Of a stretch of 64,000 nucleotides of DNA, positions 59,901-64,000 are shown in pieces. The stretch is from the NCBI RefSeq assembly GCF_036785885.1, contig NC_092322.1, positions 18,622,466-18,686,465 of the forward strand, written 5' to 3'. The notes under the pieces are model-generated. The model made no database searches. It was not told the origin of the DNA and saw only the letters and a list, made by a program, of their open reading frames with translations. The DNA comes from Coffea arabica. Its lineage: Eukaryota; Streptophyta; Magnoliopsida; Gentianales; Rubiaceae. Position 1 is the first letter of the stretch. Every line of letters starts with the position of its first letter. The position numbers and the translations under genes were made by a program.

Positions 59901-62457
59901 TGATGAAAAGCAAGGTTGAAGTAGACCCCCTAGCTTAGTAAGACAACTAAAATGAGTTATGTTTGCCTCAGTCTGCACAGTTTTATATGATCATTGATAT
60001 AATTTACTAGAATGAACCAGCTTGTGCAAGTACAGCCTGGGTTCACCTACAAAATTCTGGCCAAAATTGATCACACTATAATTTGCTTTCAAATCAAGAG
60101 CAATTATACTTGTTAAAAAATGAGCCTAAAAAATAAAGATTATCTTTAGCGGAATGTTCCAAAAGTTTTCTCCTACTTGCTTATTGTGATGCAATATAGA
60201 TACATCTTACTGTATTATACAAGCAAACAACAACAAAGAATTGAAAGACCAAGCACATGAGAAATGCAAAATCAATTAAATGCTAACATAAATGATATAT
60301 ACTTCATAAAACTCAAATATCATGCTATTATAATTATAACTGCATAAAATTTCACCACTATTTTTTTTTCAAACAAGACACCATCATGTCAAAACTTCCA
60401 TCCTACAAATTCACAATAAAACTTGCAAGAAATTCGAATGGAAGGCTATTCAATGCATAAAAAAGGTACAAAAATTTAGTACCAAAGAATTACCATAGGA
60501 AGTGCAAGATTCAATTATGCATTGAAAAGGAACTAAAACATCATAATTGCAAAATACAAATTTTGCATTTAGATTTAAGATAGATCTCACAAAAGGAGAA
60601 TCGACTAGTAAAACCAAAATAATGGAAGCTTTAATGAATATCAAGGAGATCAAACCAAAATAAATAAATACACCATAGTAACAGGATAAAGAGGCAAACA
60701 AAAAAAGAAAAATGATAAAGGCTAAATCAATACAGTTAATGAAAAAACTTAAGTCTAGATTTGGCAGTGTGAAACAGGGGAAAAATAAGAATAAAAAAAT
60801 GGAACATATTAGATAGTAAGAATAGCGGAGGTAAAAGGTCTATTGTCTATATTTCTCCTAAAAAAAAAGAGATGATTATGAATCATGATTTTTGAACAAA
60901 GAAAAGAACTATCCAATCTTGCGCAAGAAAAAACATACATTCAGTTAATTATAGAGGAAAAAGGAAAAAATGCATCGACTGAATGGAAGAAGGAAAGACA
61001 GAGAAAAATTAGGATGAAGGAAAAGAAGAAGGGAAAAAGCAAAATACTGGATTAAAGAGTTAAAATTGATGGAGGAAGAAGTGACAGTATAAATTAGTTG
61101 ATTGTTGCGTTACCTCTCCATGGTTAACAATAATCACCTAAAAATGGTAAGATAATAATCTTAGTATAATTAATTATAAAGAAAAAAATTGAAAGGGAAA
61201 AACGAAAGATGAAGAAAAAATAGGGAAATGAGGATTGAAGGTAGAGGCAAAAAGAGGAAGAAAAGAAGAATTGGCAGGAGAGATGCTTTTGACTTTTGGC
61301 TAACCAAAGAAAATAGTAGAGCAAAAATTCAACTAAAAGTGAAAACTGCCATTTGTCAAAAGAAGAGGCTACACACAGGGCAAAAAGAGATGTTGCTACA
61401 GTAATTTCTCTTTCTTTTTATAAATACGAAGATGTATAATAAGGGAGGAAGATAAGCAACATATCATGGAAAATTGTAATGTTGGTTCTTAAAATAATTA
61501 TGTATTCTTTGGTGAATAGTAAAAAGACTAAAAGACACTGTTTATAAGTAAAGGTTTGGATTTTGGCATCTTGTTACTATCTTACTTGAAAGCATTGTTA
61601 TAAAACTCCGTCTAGTCCGGAGTTGAATCGATCAATCTAATGAATTAACCATAAGGTCGAGTCAGGTCACTAATTAGATCAATTACGTAACAAACTCGTT
61701 GATTAGTCAACGATCTGGCAGTTCAACCGGTGAACTAGGAAAAAATTGTCGGTTGAACCACTAATTTAAAATATTTATTATTTTTTGTAATTTAAAATAT
61801 ATTATTATATTATATAACTATTGTACAACATTGAATCATCCAACCCTATCTGGATCTAATTTCGGGTTGAGTTTAATAATTAGACTTAAAAGTTTCATAT
61901 ACAAACTACTTTTGATTGCTTGTCAAATTCTATGGTAGGATATATTTTGTTTCCATTTGAATCTTGGGAGTTCTATATGTCTTGTTCTTTTATATGGTTT
62001 AGATTTCTATATTTACGTGTTGATTGTCGAATTGTTTAATAGCGTATTTTTCTTCTTGAATGTGTGAAGCCATTATGTTGCAAAATTTTAAACACAAAAT
62101 AGATTTTCTTTACGGGAGAAATGCAGTTTTGATTCTTAATATTTGACCTGTGTGCCAAACTAATTTCTAATGTTTCAACTAAAATAAATATAATCCTCAA
62201 AGTTTCTACTTTTAAATAGATTTAAGACAAATAACAGAAATTCAACCATTCTTAACAATTGTAAGATCCAAAAATAACCAAAGAGAGAGAGAGGAAGAGG
62301 TGAATTATGTTGAACTAAAAATTATACAATGAAAAGCAATTTCAACCAATTTTTACTAATGAAAATTACCTATGTGAAAAACACTAAATGAGTAAGATAG
62401 TAAGGAAAGGTATTGAAAATATGAAAAAGTTAGAAAAATTAAACTAAAATTTTTTTG
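53996..62457. other. Long AT-rich region, no gene recognised
   Basis: About 8.5 kb with many T runs on the plus strand up to 58.4 kb and purine-rich DNA at 60.7-61.3 kb. TTTTGCAG or TTGTTGCAG acceptor-like sequences occur (for example near 57223 and 58131) but no exon with recognisable protein content. Short repeats include (CA)n near 56417 and (TA)n at 59879-59896. Around 61596-61760, CATTGTTATAAAACTCCGTC and later CGG/ACCGG-rich DNA resemble the left end of the hAT-like element at 7369, without a partner end. Confidence 0.45.
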
Positions 62458-62845
62458 AGGCTTCAATCACAATAGTAAAAAGTACTTCTCTAGTAGAGTT
62501 TTTAATAAAAGTACTTATTAACTGCTTAAGTACTTTTAAATATGTTATTTGGAGACATAATTCAATAAGTACTTATTGTATTGGATGATATGTAATTTGA
62601 AAATTTTTAAAAGTATTTATCTCCTTATTTCGTTCATAATATAGGATAAAATTATTAAATTTGATTTTTTTAAATCACAAAAAGTTACTTTAAAAGCACT
62701 AAATTTGAGTTTTTGCTAAAAGTGCTTTTAACACCAAAAACTCTACTCCTAATTTTATGGGATGATATTTACCAAACACTTTAAAAGTATTTTTAGCACT
62801 TAAAAGTACATTTTTACCAAAAGTATTGCAACCCCAAACGGGGCC
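62458..62845. mobile_element. MITE, hAT-like (GGCCCCGTTTGG end)
   Basis: The right end read backwards starts GGCCCCGTTTGGGGTTGCAA, then TACTTTTGGTAAAAATGTACTT. The left end GGCTTCAATCACAATAGTAAAAAGTACTT pairs with it imperfectly. The interior is built of AAAGTRCTTTT-type palindromic motifs. No target duplication was clear. Confidence 0.6.
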
Positions 62846-63210
62846 TTAGTTTGGCCTTCTCGTAAGTTGTGCCTCTAGCACCAAATTCTTCCTTAATTAT
62901 TGTCTCAGCAATGTTAGCTCTGATTATCCCCATTAATGATTGGTTTGAAGAGCCAAAACACTAGTAATTTTATTGCCACAAGATCCTCCTTTTGGCAGTG
63001 ATGGATTTCTCAATATCGAAAGTTGCTACAACTATTGTACATAAATCTAAACATGTATCCTACTTATTGTTAATCCTAGACGCAACCCAATGTTAGGCCA
63101 TTTATGGTTTCTCGCGGCATATAATTTCTCTAAGGTGGCATACTTTCTACATCAACCCATAGATGTCGAGCAATAGCTAAATATAACATAATAAGCAAAA
63201 ATATTAGAGA
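62846..63210. other. Intergenic DNA, no gene recognised
   Basis: AT-rich DNA with no recognisable frame or repeat. Confidence 0.4.
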
Positions 63211-63560
63211 GATAGCAATATGTATTGATCCACTTAGCATAATTTCAAAGTGCACAACTTTATCCAACTAGAATATCTTGACTTCTCATAATCAATCGGC
63301 AATCACACAATAATGCTAGCTAAGGTTTTTTTTTTTTTCTAAATAATCATAAGCAGTTAAAGGCTGAGCAAGAGCTAAAAACAAAATCGTAAGCACTAAG
63401 AATTACAAAGATAGCAATATGTATTGATCTACTTAGATCAGTTTCAAAGTGCTCAATTTTGTCCGACTAAAATATCTTAACTCCTCACAATCAATTAGAA
63501 CATGCTAACTACTTTTTTTTTAACTCCAAATAATCATGGGAGATTGAAGACCAAGCACAT
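63211..63560. repeat. 199-bp tandem duplication
   Basis: GATAGCAATATGTATTGATC with following sequence through a T-rich run and AATAATCAT starts at 63211 and again at 63410. The copies differ by scattered substitutions; the second fades near 63560. Confidence 0.8.
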
Positions 63561-64000
63561 ATCTTAATCTTAACACTTCAAAGAGGACATACATCAAATA
63601 GATGGTCTTAATTTTGTACTTCACATGCAAAGTATAGAATCATTATCCCTATATCAAACTCAACCACAAAACAATCATCATAGGATAGAATGACAAGGAA
63701 TCAACAAAATCTCTATACCAACAACAATAACCAGAGAGCAATTCTTAAAAACAACTACAAAGCAAATCCAGCGACACAATCTCATACACACACATACAAA
63801 AAAAAGGCAACTCTTAAAAAGTACCATAAAGTAATTCCCAAGAAAACCAAGTGCAACTCTTACAAAGAACCAAAAGGTAATTTTCCATTTGCCTTAAATT
63901 TACAAATAATGAAGTTGATACACCTCAAAAAATCAGAAAGTAATTCTCACAAAATTTGCCATTACCATAACAGATGAGATTGAGTGAAGGTCTTCCTTCC
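63561..64000. other. Intergenic DNA at the window edge
   Basis: A-rich. A 95-codon frame (63690-63977) is low-complexity Asn/Lys and not convincing as a gene. Confidence 0.4.

Noticed and set aside
1..64000. CRISPR arrays, bacterial operons, ribosomal RNA or canonical tRNA genes
   Set aside because: Tandem repeats here are two- or three-copy without spacers, DNA is plant nuclear, and the only tRNA-like boxes belong to SINEs.

Overview
This is nuclear DNA from a flowering plant, probably a eudicot. Genes are split by long AT-rich introns with GT..AG borders, the protein families are plant-specific (PAD4, RBP45/47, chloroplast PsbP-domain protein), and much of the rest is plant-type transposable elements. 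The PAD4 and RBP45 proteins would fit an asterid, but I cannot name the species from sequence alone.

Three host genes can be assembled exon by exon. (1) An RBP45/47-type triple-RRM RNA-binding protein on the minus strand (15717 down to 5185, 7 exons, 412 aa). (2) The immune regulator PAD4 on the plus strand (34214-42309, 4 exons, 629 aa). (3) A two-exon chloroplast PsbP-domain protein, PPD2-like, on the minus strand (49713 down to 46752, 255 aa). RBP45 and PAD4 are transcribed away from each other; PAD4 and PPD2 converge. I see no functional link among the three.

Between RBP45 and PAD4 is a layered stack of mobile elements. A small non-autonomous LTR retrotransposon on the minus strand (17654-26540, with tRNA-iMet primer site) carries an unrecognised acidic ORF. 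A 3.4-kb solo LTR (target duplication CACAT) splits that ORF, and a second 3.2-kb solo LTR (GAATT) sits inside the first. To the right is a Helitron (27010-33914) with typical ends. It contains a third solo LTR of the same family (CTTTT), a minisatellite and a hAT-like MITE full of AT repeats. The Helitron ends 299 bp from the PAD4 start codon. Removing the elements leaves about 2.5 kb between the two genes.

Upstream of PPD2, 54 bp from its start codon, lies a Pack-type element (49767-51391). It has long imperfect terminal inverted repeats and a captured copy of the mitochondrial cytochrome c maturation gene CcmE. The copy has lost its start codon and has an in-frame stop before the haem-binding histidine, and a SINE has inserted beside it. 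A second SINE lies just outside the element. A third, very doubtful SINE remnant follows.

Other remnants are an L1-type LINE reverse transcriptase (about 2.4-3.15 kb, minus), a Ty3/gypsy integrase (43.2-44.3 kb, minus), and hAT-like MITEs in RBP45 intron 6 and near 62.5 kb. From 52.8 to 64 kb I find no convincing protein gene. A G-box/CCAAT-rich, promoter-like patch at 52.8-53.0 kb followed by a 287-bp tandem duplication bounded by splice-like sites may mark an unrecognised transcript.
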